Shown piece by piece: positions 49,034 to 62,100 of a stretch of 64,000 nucleotides of DNA. The stretch's first letter is position 1. Every line of letters starts with the position of its first letter. The position numbers were made by a program, and so were the translations under genes. The notes under the pieces are model-generated. The model did no database searches and was not told where the DNA came from. It saw only the letters and a program-made list of their open reading frames with translations. This DNA is from Gavia stellata. Taxonomy: Eukaryota; Chordata; Aves; Gaviiformes; Gaviidae. The stretch covers positions 806,001-870,000 of the forward strand of contig NC_082637.1 of assembly GCF_030936135.1 (NCBI RefSeq), read 5' to 3'.

Positions 49034-52000
49034 GTATGCTAGTTAGATATGGATGTGTATTTGGGTCTCCTCCTCTTTAACAGTTTATCATTTTCCTGAT
49101 GGAAGGGGAAGCAGAGGTGGAAGTAATTATTAGATTATTTTGGTGGGGAATGTGTTTAGAGAAAAGAACAAACCTCCCAAAGCTGCTGCTGTCACCCACA
49201 GTTCAGTGTGTGACAGGTGAACTATGTGACTGTTCTGCTTTTGCCTGCAACAATTTTCCACTGATATGTTCCATAGATATTTCCTAGAATGTAACAGTGG
49301 AAAATCATGTTAAATAAACAACATAGCTTTATTTTCCCTAACAGGAGGTTTGTTCAGTTTTTATTTTGTGAGGCTGAGAGTTTGGGATTAGCTCTCTACT
49401 GAGATGGGTTTGTAGGCATTTCACCATGTTGTATTTGTCCTCCAGCACTTGGCAGGTGTATAAACTAGGTGGTTTACTATAACTTGTTTTGTAAAGCGTT
49501 GTTTATAATGTTGGTCTCAGGTTAAGGACTGGGCAGGTGTGATTTTTAGGTCTCAAAATATGATGCTGCTTATGCCTTCTGCCTTTCTCATTCCAGTCTA
49601 GATCTACAAACTGTTACTGTTTGAAAAATTGTTTGAATCTGGAGTTAGGGCTAAAGCCACGTTAAGCAGCTATGTGTGAAGGATAGCCCATGAAAAGGAT
49701 TCAAACTGAAGGTGGGAGAGAAGCTTTTACAAGAAGCTTTTATCTGTGACAGCAACTCAGTGTGCTCATCAGGACACGTAGGCCTACATCAGGCTATTTA
49801 TTGAAAATTACTGTAAGACTTCTGTCTTAATTAAGAGGTGATAAAGACAAAAATAAGTTGTGTCTGTGTGGCAAAACTTAACTTGTGATGCAGAAACAGC
49901 AAGCAAGCTCAGGCCACATTTGTTCTATTAAATCTTAAGTCGTCCTTTTAAGACATGAGCTCTTGATAGTTGCTTGTAGTAATGTCGTTTTTTTCTGAAG
50001 GAGAAAGCAAAGCAGTAATGTTGAGATGTAGAGGACAGGTGTATGTTTAACCTTGCTAGTCTGTAAGCTTACCTCATCCTTTAGATATATATTCAAAATT
50101 GTCATCAACTCTTGCAGTGAGAGTTGTTCTTTTGTGTGCCTTGGCAATCCATATTCTCCTGTCTGGTCTCTTGAGTAAGTGTACTAACTCTAGTAAGGTA
50201 ACAGGGAGAAGAAGTATGTCTGAGGAAAAAAAAAAAAAATCACATTTTGGAGTGTTACATTGCTTTAAACAATGTTTCCAAGATGTACTAGACAATATAT
50301 TAGCAAAGTGGTCCCTCACTGTGGCTGTCCGTGGTGTGTAAAATAAGGTCAAAGTGTTAACCTTTTGTGGTGCTTTGTAGATAATTCAATTTTCTTACTG
50401 TTGGCCATTATGGGCATGTTTTGCAAATGAAATTTGGATAGGCTTAATTGCTGTAGTTGGCCCTGCCACTCGGGTCTTATCCCCAAGAGATCGACCTAAG
50501 GTTAGAGAGCCAAGCTCAGTTAAATGTGAACCCACTCCCTGTTGTGTTTGCCAATCAGAAGTTAGCAAGATTTCCTTTCCTTCATAGCTTACACTACTGG
50601 GACTCCTAAAAATAAATGCAGCTGAACAGGGATCACTTTTTTAAACAACTTTATGCAGTTTGGTAATCGTAAGTAACTTGTAGTATCTTACTGCTCATAA
50701 TGTTTCAGACATTGAAAACACTTCATGTTTTCATGTCTCATCACAACGATACAATGCTTTTAGTGAACAAAACCACCAGATTTGTAAAACTCTGTTGATT
50801 AGACTTTGAAGATCTGCATTTATACCCTGAAAATACTGTGGATGAAAAAAATACTATTTTAGGGGACAGAAGCCTACTGTGACCCACACGGGGGAGCTGG
50901 TGAGACCAGAAATTAAGAGGTCTGGTCTGTATGTAGCCCGGGCAGCTGGGCAGGGCTGAGCCCTGGCATGGGGACCTCTGCTTGCCGTGTGGCAGCAGAT
51001 AGGACAGGGGAGATTAGCCAGCATGAAACTTCCTATTTTCACATTGTGGTGAGATGCTGCTTGGTGCAGAAAGATTGCTCAGGTGTCTCTGACAGACAAG
51101 CTCAAAAGTACCCATAGTGAGCTAGTTCTTCCCCTGTTGTGATCTAAGCAATGTTTTTCAGCTTTTTTGAAGTTTGCCATCCAGTAGAGAATGTGGCTCA
51201 ATTATTACAAAGAACAAAATACCTTGAATGTCGTACTGCACTCTTGGGTCTGCATTTTTTTCTAAGAGATGGGAGAACTCTTCACTTTGTACGTGTGAAG
51301 TGTTCTTAAGGCATTCAGGAAGGTTCTTTGTGCCAGTGTGTTGTGTTGTAGCACCATACAAACTACTGTGAAGAAAATTAACTCCATCCCAGCCAAAACT
51401 AGTACACAGTGTAAGTTACCACAGAATGCCTTTGGTTGGGAGGAACTCTGAAGGTCATCTGGTCCACCCTCTTCTTGAAGAAGATCTAATGCGAGGTCAG
51501 GCTGCCAAGGGTCTTGTCCAAATGTGTTTCTGAATGTCCCTAAGGATGGAGAGGGCAGTCTGGCTTGGTCTGTGCTCCAGCATTTCACCACCCTGTGAAG
51601 AATTTTTTTGTTTATAGCCAATTGAAATCTCCCTTGCTGCAATTTGAGACATTTGTCCTTTTCCTGGACACATCCAGAGACTCTGGCTCCATCTTCTCTA
51701 TAACCACCCATTAAATAGTTGAAGGTAGTAAGTAGTTTCCCCCTGCTTAGCTTTCTGTTCTTCCAGCTGAATAAACCCAGCTGTCTGTGATCTATTATAC
51801 TTAAACTGAATGCCTCTGGAAGCTTCTAATTATCTGCCTGTAGTACTCAATCCCATTCATGTTAAGTATGAGAGACTCATGGTGGGTTACAAATGGCAAT
51901 TCCAAGTGTAGTACAACTGGATTACAAAGCAGTCACTCTGAAAATACTGCAGTTAGGCTTTTAGCATCTTTTGTTTAAACTGGATTAACGCCTCTGCTAT

Positions 52001-55000
52001 GATGCCAGATGGTGACATCCAAAGGGCAAAAAGTGGACTTCTGAAATTTTTGTTTCTTTTCAAATTGGCAGGCTCCAGGAGGCCATGAGCTGAACTGTGA
52101 TTACTGGGAGCTTATTGGTCTGGCCCCAGCAGGAGGGGCTGACAATCTACTCAATGAGGATTCGGAGGTTGATGTGCAACTTAACAACAGGCATATGATG
52201 ATTCGAGGCGAGAATATGTCCAAAATCTTCAAGGTGCGCTCCATGGTAGTACAGGCCTTCAGGGATCATTTCTTTGCCAATGGATATTATGAAGTAAGTA
52301 TATTTTCCCTTGTCAGCAAATGACTAATGTCCTGACTCCAAGGCTATCTTTTTTGTGGAAAAACTGTGTAGACTTTCTAATTGACCTGAAAGGGGGAAAA
52401 GATAAGCTGTTAATTAGGAGACTATTATTTGATTGCTTTCATAGACATAGATCTCAAAGGTGTATAGACACTTCTGAGGTGTGGAAGTGTTAACAGGGTG
52501 ATTCACAAACAGCCTGCATACCTTTTTTTAGGGTGCTGAAGGATATCAGACTGAAGTACTTGTATGCATGCATACAGAAGCTTTGTTGATGATGTTCTGG
52601 AACAGTGTGCCTTACATCGCTGCTGTTACGTGTTGTCATCGTTGTCCTTAAATCTTCACTCTTGTTCTTTAACAGGTTACACCACCAACTTTAGTCCAGA
52701 CGCAGGTGGAAGGAGGCTCAACCCTATTCAAACTGGATTATTTTGGTGAAGAGGCATACTTAACACAATCATCCCAGCTCTATCTGGAGACCTGCATTCC
52801 AGCGTTAGGAGATGTTTTCTGTGTTGCTCAGTCATACAGAGCTGAGCAATCCAGGACCCGCAGACACTTGGCAGAGTATGGAGAGAGTATATGTCTTTGT
52901 TATTTATGTATAAGTGAATTTATAAAGCAGGGGAGTAGCAGGCAGTTGGATGACATAATGTACAGTGAGCAGACAGCACAGTACTAATGTGGAAGGACTG
53001 ATCAAAAGTGTATTTGGGGGTAATACCTTCTCTTGGTCAATATCCAGCTGGTTGGAATACCTTGACATTTAGTGAAGGAAGATCTGGACAAAACAGAGCT
53101 GATACGTTTTTAGGAAGCTTTGTCTTTTTAGAAAATACAGTTCATACTGTTGTCTTTTTTTTTTACGGCTTTATTTCGTTTACAGTGTAGAAGCGGGAAA
53201 AATGAGAAAGGGGATGAAAGTGTGTGTTCTTGGGTTGTGTTTTTTTGTCGCAAGAATTTTTTTCACAGCTAAAGATTTGTTGCTTGTGTGTGGTTTTGTA
53301 ATGGTGTGACTTTGTGTTTCAGATACACTCACATTGAAGCTGAATGCCCTTTTATAAGTTTTGAGGATTTATTGGACCGTCTGGAGAGCTTGGTTTGTGA
53401 TGTAGTAGACAGAGTCTTGAAGTCACCTGCATCAAGCTTACTCTATGACCTAAACCCGGTAGGCAGCAATGTGGAACAGTCATGAATAGCCAAGAAAAGA
53501 TGATCTTTAGCCTTTTCTGATCAGCTTGTTCATCTGGGGAAGGCAGGGCATGGCAGTGAGCTATGCTTGTTTACTATTATTAATAAAGAAAAACATTAAA
53601 TAACATCAAAAGAATGAAAATGCTGCAAGGCTGGTAATGACTCTTCCAGAAGCAGGGGACTGTGGGGAAAGAAGTTCCCTGTTAGCAAGTTCCAGGAGCC
53701 AGCAATGTGCTGGGATTTATTGCGATGTGTACTGTACCAGTAGAATAAAAACCTCTATCCCAGAGCTCGTAATATTGATCGGCCGGTACTTGCAGATTGA
53801 GCACAAGGGAGCAATGAAACAACTGCTGTTTTACTTTCTACCCTGGAACATGGAGCTCTGTAAAGCTATTTTCATTTGTTAGAGACCCTTTGTCTTCTGT
53901 TGCCTTGGCAAAGAAGATGGCTTTAAGAGGCTGCTAACTTCATCTCCCTCACCAGCTTTTCTCTCAGAGCGCATACAAACTCAGTCATCCCTGTTATTTT
54001 CACCTGTTTTCCTGATAAACACTAGGAGGTTCGGTTTTAAATTTGGGCTGAGACAGGGGGCAGGAGGTAGGAAATAGCAGCAGCACAGCCCACCTCCCAG
54101 AGACAGGTTCTGAAGCTGCTCTGTGCACCGGGGAGCAATAATGTTCTTTAGTGGCCTTGTACATGGAATCTCTGCTAATGGTTCAGTTTGAAACGCCTAC
54201 ATGTGCAATGAATTCCTACAGAAACGGAAGCGTCTTTGAAAATACTTCCTCTCTTCTCTCTCCTGCCATCTTTTTCAGCATCTGTTCTGTGAGCTTTACT
54301 GGGCTTGGAAGATGGTTGTGTTGTGTTCTAGCTTTCCAGTACTCAGCTTGATTTTTATTTTTTTTAAGTAATCATTTGTTGATGTATGAGCTGGAAAGAG
54401 TAATGTGTATGCTTCAAGTCTGGAAGTGGACTTGCTGATCAACTAGAAAAGTATTCTTTAAAAATGGTACTCTTCCAACTGTCTTTGTCTACTCTAATTT
54501 ACAGGGCTTCAAGCCCCCTAAACGTCCTTTCCGACGAATGAACTATTCTGAAGCCATTGAGTGGTTAAAGGAACATGATGTGAAGAAGGAAGACGGCACT
54601 TACTATGAGTTTGGGGAAGTAAGTCTTTCTGAGGCTCTTTCAGAATTAAAACCAAACAAACTCCCATGGCCCTGCACTAAGGGTGTATAAGTCCTTTGAG
54701 GAACAGTGTATTTGGATCATGATGCTATTGGACTTCCTGTGTGAATCTGTTGTGTTTTGTTTGGAATGATATCGATGAGGAGTGAAATTCCCGTCCCATT
54801 TAAGTTAAAGGGCGTTTATAGCAAAGCTTCAGCGAGGCCTGGATTTTTGTCTGAACTGTGATGGGAGGTGTAGTGATGTCGTATTGGGGAATGCAAGTGT
54901 GGCCTGGGTTTTCACATAATGTCTTTTGAACGTTGGAATCAAAATCTGTGGTGTCACCTGTGCAACTGTTCCCTGTCTCACTCTTCTCCAACATGTAAGA

Positions 55001-57839
55001 CAAAATTATTTGATGGAGATCAGGAGGACTTGGTGGTGTAGCCATAGTCAACAAAGGATTTAAGAGAAGGGAGATTTTTAGGAGGAGATCATATAATTGT
55101 TTAACTTTAAAGTCTACACAGCGTGTTCTGAGGGAACCTTGGCAGCTCAAAATCAGATGTGTTGGGTTTTTTGCTGTTGCTGTTTTTCCCATCTGTATCA
55201 AAGGTGATAGAGATGAAGGGAGGGAAAGGCCTTCAAACTGCACTGAACTTAAGGTTCCAGAGAGAAATACAGATTCTTACCTCCTCTCCTCCACTGCAGG
55301 CTGACGCTTGCTCTTGTGAGCTGCCTTTGCACAAGGCCTGTGTTCCTTGCGCTTTCCTTGCTGTGTGTGCTATAGTTGGTGCCTTCTGCCCCCCTTGCAC
55401 AGCAATCAGTGCTGTATCAGTGTTCAGCTGGATTAAACAAGTAACAGGCATGGCTGGCTTTTTTCCTGTTAAGGAAAAAATCTAATATTCTGACTTCAAC
55501 TCAGAATCTAAGAAAAGTGTGATACCTTTGGCTGAATAAAAGTTCACATTAAACCTTTTAGCAACAGACAGAGTGTTTTGACTAAACAAAGTGTGTTTAT
55601 TTAACAAGCCGTGATCACCTCATCACTGATGTTCCCTGTCAGTGTTACTCTGGTGTCATCCTTCACTTCTCTCCAGTTTTTAAACAGTAAAACTGCTGAA
55701 TTGATCAAAATGAAACTTCTGCTAGGTGTTTCACAATTTATCAAATCTCAGTCAGAAAACTTGGATAAAAACAAATAACCTCATCTATGTAACTGATCAG
55801 TTGAGGTTTTTTAAAAAATAGCCCATATACATAACAAGGAAACACTTAAACTTCATAGTCTTAAGGTTTGTGGAAAACAGTATTGGGGAGGAAGGAGATG
55901 AGGCTCTTCAGTGTTCACTGGATGTTTGGAAAGTCTACATTTCAGGTTAGGTTTTCCTCGGTTTTCTGTCTGAAACATTGGGCAGACTTGGATTGTAATT
56001 GAACAGATCTACACCCCACCCCACCCCCCCGACATACATGTTTTTAAATATAGTTTCTTCTAAGATAAGTTAGTTTTAAAAATGTAGGTATATTAGGACT
56101 AATGTGTGGATACATGTAGTCTGAAACTGTCTTTGTTTCATGCCTGATACATGTGGAACTCGAGGTATTGGAGTGGTTTTGGTTTTAAATATTAATAAAG
56201 CCTTCTTTAACTCTAGGATATTCCTGAAGCTCCTGAGAGATTGATGACAGACACCATTAATGAGCCAATCTTGTTGTGCCGATTTCCTGCAGAGATAAAG
56301 TCTTTCTATATGCAGCGCTGTCATGATGATTCCCGGCTTACTGAATCCGTAAGTTGGTATTTTACGTAGTGTTGCAGGCTTCTAGATAGAGTGGGGAATG
56401 TCAGTGTGACTGAGCACAAAAATGAACAAGTACTCCAGGAAAATCTCGGAGAATTCTTACCAGGTTTTGTTTTGGTTGTACCTTGGTGTGGCTTGTTGAT
56501 CCTATAGAAATAAAGAAAGCAGCTGTGAAGTGCTAATAAAATGTCAGTAGATCGTAGTGAGCATGCTCTTTGCCGACCTCAGGTAAGTGCTAGTCTAATG
56601 ACAATACTTCTGTCACTTCTTGGAGGCTGTGTTCTCTAAACACTAGCTGTCTGGCAGCCAGGAAGAGTGGTGGTTGCTAGGAATGGTGCTGGGTTTGTGG
56701 TTCTGTGGTGGTTTGTGGCTTTTTTTTTATTTCTTTGTTTTTTACAGTTCAGTGTGGCCAAGCGTATTAGAGATTAAGTTAGAGAACCTAGTCAGTTAGT
56801 TTATTCCATCTGTGAACTGGGTCTGGAAGGAATTGCCTGCCTTCCTGTCAGGGAGAATTAAAATTACATGTTAAAGTGTGTTATGGAAATACAGGTTTAA
56901 GTTTGGGCTATTTTTCTTCCCCCTCCTGCAGGCAGCTTAATTGTAATAGTTTGATCTCAACTTGTGTGTTGCAGGTTGATGTGCTGATGCCTAACGTCGG
57001 TGAAATTGTTGGAGGCTCTATGCGTATCTGGGACAGTGAGGAGCTACTTGAAGGCTATAAGAGAGAGGGCATTGATCCCACGCCATACTACTGGTATACT
57101 GATCAGGTTTGTAAAACAGATTAGATGTGCTGCTTGTTAGATATATTTGACTTTTTTTTTTAAAAAAACTGCTCTTGAAATGATGCAGTCTAAACTGGAA
57201 ATGTATCTTTGGTGGCCCAAAGTAGATAATCATTTAACCATTGGCAAAATGTAATGGGTAACACTTTCCATTATGTTAAAATTGCTGTTGTTTGCTGCAG
57301 TTGCATGCTGCCCTGACCAGATCACCTTCATTAGACTGGTCTGTGCAGGCGTATTCCTCTCGTAATGTCTTCTGCAACGTTTGTGAAGCCCTTCTTTTTA
57401 AATAAAGAGAGGTTGGTCTTTACAGGCTCGACTGGCTAAGCTCTAGCTAGCGTAACGGGAAGAGAAAAGGAGGCAGTTGAAAAAGGATCGTTAAGACTTT
57501 CTCTTTCACCTTCTTTTTTCCTCTTCTAGTCCTTACACTGCCCCAGGTAGCTCAGCACATGACAACTAAGTGCAGATATCTTGCCTGAAAGAGCACGGTC
57601 CATCTTCCTCATCAGTCATAAAATAATCTTGGAAGGATGGTGTTACTGCAATTATTATATAAATACCAATATGTTTAATATCTACTCTCTTGATTTTAAT
57701 TTCACAGAGAAAATACGGTACGTGCCCTCATGGTGGATATGGTTTGGGATTAGAACGGTTCCTAACCTGGATTCTGAACAGACACCATATCCGAGATGTC
57801 TGTCTCTATCCACGCTTTGTCCAGCGCTGCAAACCTTAG
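44081..57839 (+). CDS. NARS1: NARS1, cytosolic asparaginyl-tRNA synthetase (15 coding exons)
   Basis: This class II enzyme joins asparagine to tRNA(Asn) in the cytosol using ATP. The joined exons give 1680 nt and 559 residues; human NARS1 is 548. The difference is 11 extra N-terminal residues: here [20 protein letters not shown], in human MVLAELYVS. The start at 44081 has G at -3 and +4, and an in-frame TGA at 44036-44038 excludes a longer frame. Domains: an N-terminal lysine-rich extension (about 1-125), an OB-fold anticodon-binding domain (about 126-225), and a class II catalytic core (about 240-559). Motif 2 is [18 protein letters not shown] (331-348) and motif 3 is [13 protein letters not shown] (525-537, Arg533). 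The stop is TAG at 57837-57839. All introns are GT-AG. Exon coordinates are in the next two entries. Confidence 0.97.
44385..44428. repeat. 17-bp tandem repeat in NARS1 intron 1
   Basis: The unit CCCGGGAGGTGGCTCGG starts at 44387 and repeats at 44404, with a partial third copy. It lies within the CpG island downstream of exon 1. Confidence 0.8.
51418..51800 (-). repeat. CR1 LINE 3' fragment, diverged
   Basis: Read on the + strand this is the reverse complement of a CR1 3' end: 'CACAGAATGCCTTTGGTTGG' (normally 'cacagaatggtttgggttgg'), 'AAGGTCATCTGGTCCACCC', 'AATGTCCCTAAGGATGGAGA', 'CAGCATTTCACCACCCTGTG' and 'TTTGTCCTTTTCCTGG'. It lies antisense to NARS1 in intron 8 and is decayed. Confidence 0.92.
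52072..57839 (+). other. NARS1: NARS1 exons 9-15: catalytic core
   Basis: Coding exons are 52072-52293, 52676-52875, 53323-53458, 54505-54618, 56217-56348, 56975-57106 and 57708-57839. They carry the motif 1 region ([14 protein letters not shown]), motif 2 spanning exons 10-11 (the Glu codon is split GA plus A, so the donor is GA then GTATGG), [38 protein letters not shown] and motif 3 in the last exon. Four of the last five exons are in-frame blocks whose length is a multiple of three. Confidence 0.95.
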
Positions 57840-57981
57840 CCATCTTTGCGATAAACTAGAAAATTGAGCAGCTGATGCTTGGAAAAGAACGATATACTCT
57901 GCTATACTACAGCCCGTCTGAGAACAAGACTTATTGCAATCTGTTGCTAATACAAATACTAAATTAGGGCGTGAAAAGGAA

Positions 57982-57987
57982 AATAAA
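57982..57987 (+). terminator. NARS1: NARS1 proximal poly(A) signal AATAAA
   Basis: A canonical hexamer lies 143 bases after the stop codon in an A-rich stretch. It is the most likely site of a short-3'UTR transcript. Confidence 0.5.
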
Positions 57988-59105
57988 CAAAACCCTTTTT
58001 TTGAAGGAAAATGCTACTAATTAACTGGAAGAAGCCTTAGAAAAAATTGTTAGGTGCGTTTATGCTCTCAAATCAACATAAAACAAAGATCCTGATAAGC
58101 TGTCATTTAAAAAAACAAGATACGCTCCTGCTTTTAATTTCTGTGACTTAAAAGAAAATATCCTGGGCATTTGATTTTTTTTTTAATTTGCTTTAATTTT
58201 AATCTGTTTTCTCTTGTGATTTCTTGTTGGGGAAATCAGGAGTTCGAGCTCTTTAAATTCCCCAATACTGACCTTTGATAAGGGGATGAAAAGACATCAT
58301 CTAAAGAGCTCAACAAAGTATAAAAATGGGAATAATTATATTAAGTGCTGCACTTTCTTAGCTCCTGCTGTTTTTAATGGAAGTTCTGTTTGAGTTTATG
58401 CAGTAGCGAGGTATGTAGTATTGACCACAAAATTCCACTGCAAGAGACTTGGGTTGGTTTTTTTCCCAGATTATTTATTGGTTAGAAATGATGAGGCTGC
58501 TGGTGAGGTAGGCTTTGCTACTTTTTCCTGATACCTGTGGATGAAGTGCTGTAGTGGGTCCATGCACACCCAGCTGATGCTGAATTACAGTAGGAGGGGA
58601 CATGTCAGAGCACTGTCTGTTAGCTCGTGGTCACTGGGATGTTGGTGGAGCCTTCAAAGTAAGAGTCTGTTGTCTGTTTCAAACCAGAAATGACTGATTG
58701 AAGACCCAAAGAAGCTGGTAGCTTTGAAATAGAAATGGATTTCAGCATTGTATGCTGACCGAATTGCTGTCCTCTCTAGATGAATTGTAGTTCAAGCAGG
58801 GCTTTCCCATGTCACGCTGAAGTATGTTTTTATAGTAGAGCAGTTCCATGTTTCTTAGCTGACTCCATGTTCTCTTGTGCTACTGCATCTGAGCAGATTC
58901 TCTGGCTGTAATCAAGTTATCAGGTAGGCTTAATTAAATATTTAATGTGTTGAGTCATCTGTATGCTTTTTAGTCATAAATAAAGCAATTCCTTTTACTA
59001 GGGAGAAAAAAAATTGGTAGGTGCATCACTTGCTACCTGCACTGAGACTTGATCTGGATTTGCCATTCATAAAATTGTTGAGCTGTGTGATGTCCATATT
59101 TTTGT

Positions 59106-59174
59106 AATAAATGACTGGTTTTCTTCATCTTGCATGTTACAATCTATAAACTGGTCTAAATCACAACCAATAAA
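59106..59174 (+). terminator. NARS1: NARS1 distal poly(A) signal pair
   Basis: Two AATAAA hexamers 63 bases apart (59106-59111 and 59169-59174) are followed by GT-rich sequence (GTAAGTTGG). They mark a plausible distal 3' end of the gene. Confidence 0.45.
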
Positions 59175-59195
59175 TTACGGCAACGTAAGTTGGCC

Positions 59196-62100
59196 TGCGA
59201 GACACTAGTTCTTGACCTGTAATTGTCTGTTCCTTTCCTTTCACTTAGTCTTTATAGCTTGCTTAATATAGTCTGTCCTGGCATAGGCAGTATCTATGTG
59301 GGCAAAAGCACAGGAAAAGTGAATTTTAAAGTGCAGTAAACACATACTCCAAAAAACGGAAACAGCTTTTTAAACTAAATCCCTGCTAATTAACTTAAAG
59401 GCATGAATTTTTATAATTTGGATAGACCATCTCAGCTACCCAGTTGAAACATCGTAGGGAGAACAAATGTGGTGCTGGATAACTGGTTGCCAAGGCAGCA
59501 GCTCCAGAGGGGGTGGGCCATGACTTCTGGCTGCTTGTAGCTGCGGGTGCCCAAAGTGAGGCCAGGTTTGTGAGCAGAGCTAACATCTGCCTTGCCAACT
59601 AATACAGTTGGAAGAAGTGAGGTTATTTAAACATCTGGATTTAAGGTTGCCTTGGGGTTTGTTGGGCATTGCTGTGTGACCTGAGGGGTGGTGCTCCTTT
59701 GAAGCTAGAGGAGGTGAGTAGAGGCTGCATGAGGATGAATGAAAGATGCTCTGAGAAATTAACACTGCTAAAATGGTTTTCTTTCTTAGCCACCTTTCTT
59801 TGAAATCAGCCTTTTCACCCATTTTCCCAGTCCTTTTGTAGCCACAATAGAAGAAAATGTACAGTAACATGCCTCAGCTCACTCTCGCATTCGCCCTACT
59901 CTGTTTCTGATGGGTTGTTCTTTGTCTGAACGTAGAACTTAAGACTCTTAAATACCTGCAAAAGTATAGTGAACTGTGAATTTCCTGTGGTTTGGGGTAT
60001 TGTTGCATATGTGTCAAGTACTTAAGTTAGAGGAAGAGGAGAAAACAAGCTTGACTGCAACAAAATGCTAGGCATTTCTTGCTTCTGAACTTACATACTT
60101 GATAACTTACTAACAGTGAGCTACAGGAAAAATCACCCCAGTCCAAAAGTTGAACATGCTTCCAAGTAGTAATCCTACCCCTTGGTGTTTTGTTTCTGTG
60201 GGGGTTTTTTTTTGTTAGTGGGGGGAGAAGGAGGGGAGCTCAAGAGTAATTCAGAGTATTTAGGCATTTATGAATGTATAAAGACTTTTTATAAAAAAAA
60301 AAGTCCTTCAAGTGCCTGAAGTGATGGGAAGGGAGGAGAAAGTTTGGGAAAAGATACTACTAGAAAAACATCACTTGTTGGCAGTTGGTGTTCTGTCCTT
60401 AAAACTGGCAGGGCTGAGCTGCTTTGTGAAGGTTAAAAGCCTCCATATCAGGGGAGCTGCCACAGGAAGGTCTGAGGACTTAAGAGGTGCTCGTGGAAGA
60501 GGCAGATCAGATAAGGAGCTTAAAAGGTGACTGGGATGAAAGATGCTGTTGAGTTGAATGGAGGCTGTGGTGTAGTTCTGTAATCTGCTCGTGGAGCAGA
60601 GGTGGTGCTGGGCAAACCACCTGCATGGGAAAGATCCCTGAATTAAGCAAAAGCCTGTGCAAATCTACCGGTGGAATAATAAGGAGAAATTCCTTAGGCA
60701 GCCACTGAAACCTAGCTGACAGGAATGTGGTAATGTTGAAATGCTGCTTCAAAACAAACCTTTGCTATGTTAAACAGGATTGGTGTAGTTCCTGATTTAT
60801 GACCGAGGGTCAATCTAGGTTTTTGATCATTAAGAAAAAAAATTAGAGATTGAAAAATTATAAATGTAGCTTGGTTTTATTTCTATGTCCCATCCATTGT
60901 GGTTTTGTATGGTGTCTTATTTCTTTTTATTGTGCTCTTACAAAATTTGCTGAGTTTGGTTATGTCTCCAGTGATTTAAAACTGATGATGATCCTAGGTG
61001 TTTCTGGCAGCTATCCAGAAAGCTCGTTTCCAAGCTTTCTGTCAGCAAAGCTTTTTGATTGCAAGTTCTTATTCAGGGCTAATTTAATCACGTTTGCTGC
61101 TTCACGTGTTCTTTGCGCTAGCCGTGTTCCTAGGTCCTTCCTGTTCGAGTTTGATGTTTAAGTCCTCCTTAATAATATAAGTACTTTGTATGTGTGGGCA
61201 ATACTGGTCAGATACTGGGGGAAGCGAAGCAGCTCCTTGGTCTCACGGGCTGTTAGGACTCCCAGGGACTAGAGGGAGCAGCAGTTGCCTCTGGGCTCCA
61301 TCATGAATTCCTGCGCAGCTTATGTCCCTTGTGAATTGTGATCGTTAATAACGGCTCTCAGAAAGGCACTGCAGCTGCTTGGAATACAAGAATACTTGGT
61401 TTTCTTTTTATTAGAAAGGGTAACCAAATCTGCAAACTTGAATATCTTCTCATCCTCACTTTCATTTTCCCTCAAGGTATCTCCACACAATCAGATTGGT
61501 AATTGGATTGGTAATTGATAAACCAGACTGCCAGCGCTGGCTCCAAGGCCCTTTCAGCCTTGTAACCGGCAGCTTTGAGATCACTATTGTGTAGCTTTGT
61601 TTAGATTACATCTCCTCACATGCATTATTTTATATTTATCTATGTTGAAATTCATCTGGCCACCCTTTGTAAGGACCGTTTGAAGTTCCTTGCCAGTGGT
61701 GTGGCACTAACTACCCCAAAGGGCCCAGCATCCTTCACAAACATGATGTTTCTCCTCTTCACTCACTTCCCCGCCGGGCAGCCGGGACTGAAGCAGCCAC
61801 CACTTGCTGGAGCGGAGAGGAGAAGCGTGGTGCTGCCAGGCCTTGGGCAGCAAGAGCTGGGTCTGCATTTGGCCCTTCCCCGCTTCCATAAACTGGCCAC
61901 GGAGTGACAAACTGCTGCTGAGATGTGGGATGCAAATCAAATGTTTGTGCACAGGATAACTCTTCTGGTATTTGTTCCTCCTGCTCTGGTGTGTCTAATG
62001 AGCCAGGAGCCCCAACACAGAAGTTGGCCCTGTCCTGGTGTGGGGCTGTACTACCCCAGTCCCTTCTGTGCACTGCCCTTAGTCCTTGTTCTGCCTGAGC

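Larger units (their letters stand above)
44124..57707 (+). other. NARS1: NARS1 introns: contents
   Basis: Introns over 300 bases are 44124-45121, 45683-46124, 46215-47505, 47585-48594, 49034-52071, 52294-52675, 52876-53322, 53459-54504, 54619-56216, 56349-56974 and 57107-57707. The largest, 3.0 kb, holds a CR1 fragment (51418-51800). The rest is unique sequence; I recognise no snoRNA or other RNA gene in them by eye. Confidence 0.75.
57840..59195 (+). other. NARS1: NARS1 3' UTR with several poly(A) signals
   Basis: AATAAA hexamers follow the stop at 57982-57987, 58979-58984, 59106-59111 and 59169-59174. The first would give a 3' UTR of about 160 bases, and the cluster near 59.0-59.2 kb would give about 1.2-1.35 kb. 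Which are used cannot be told from sequence. No coding potential is seen between them. Confidence 0.55.
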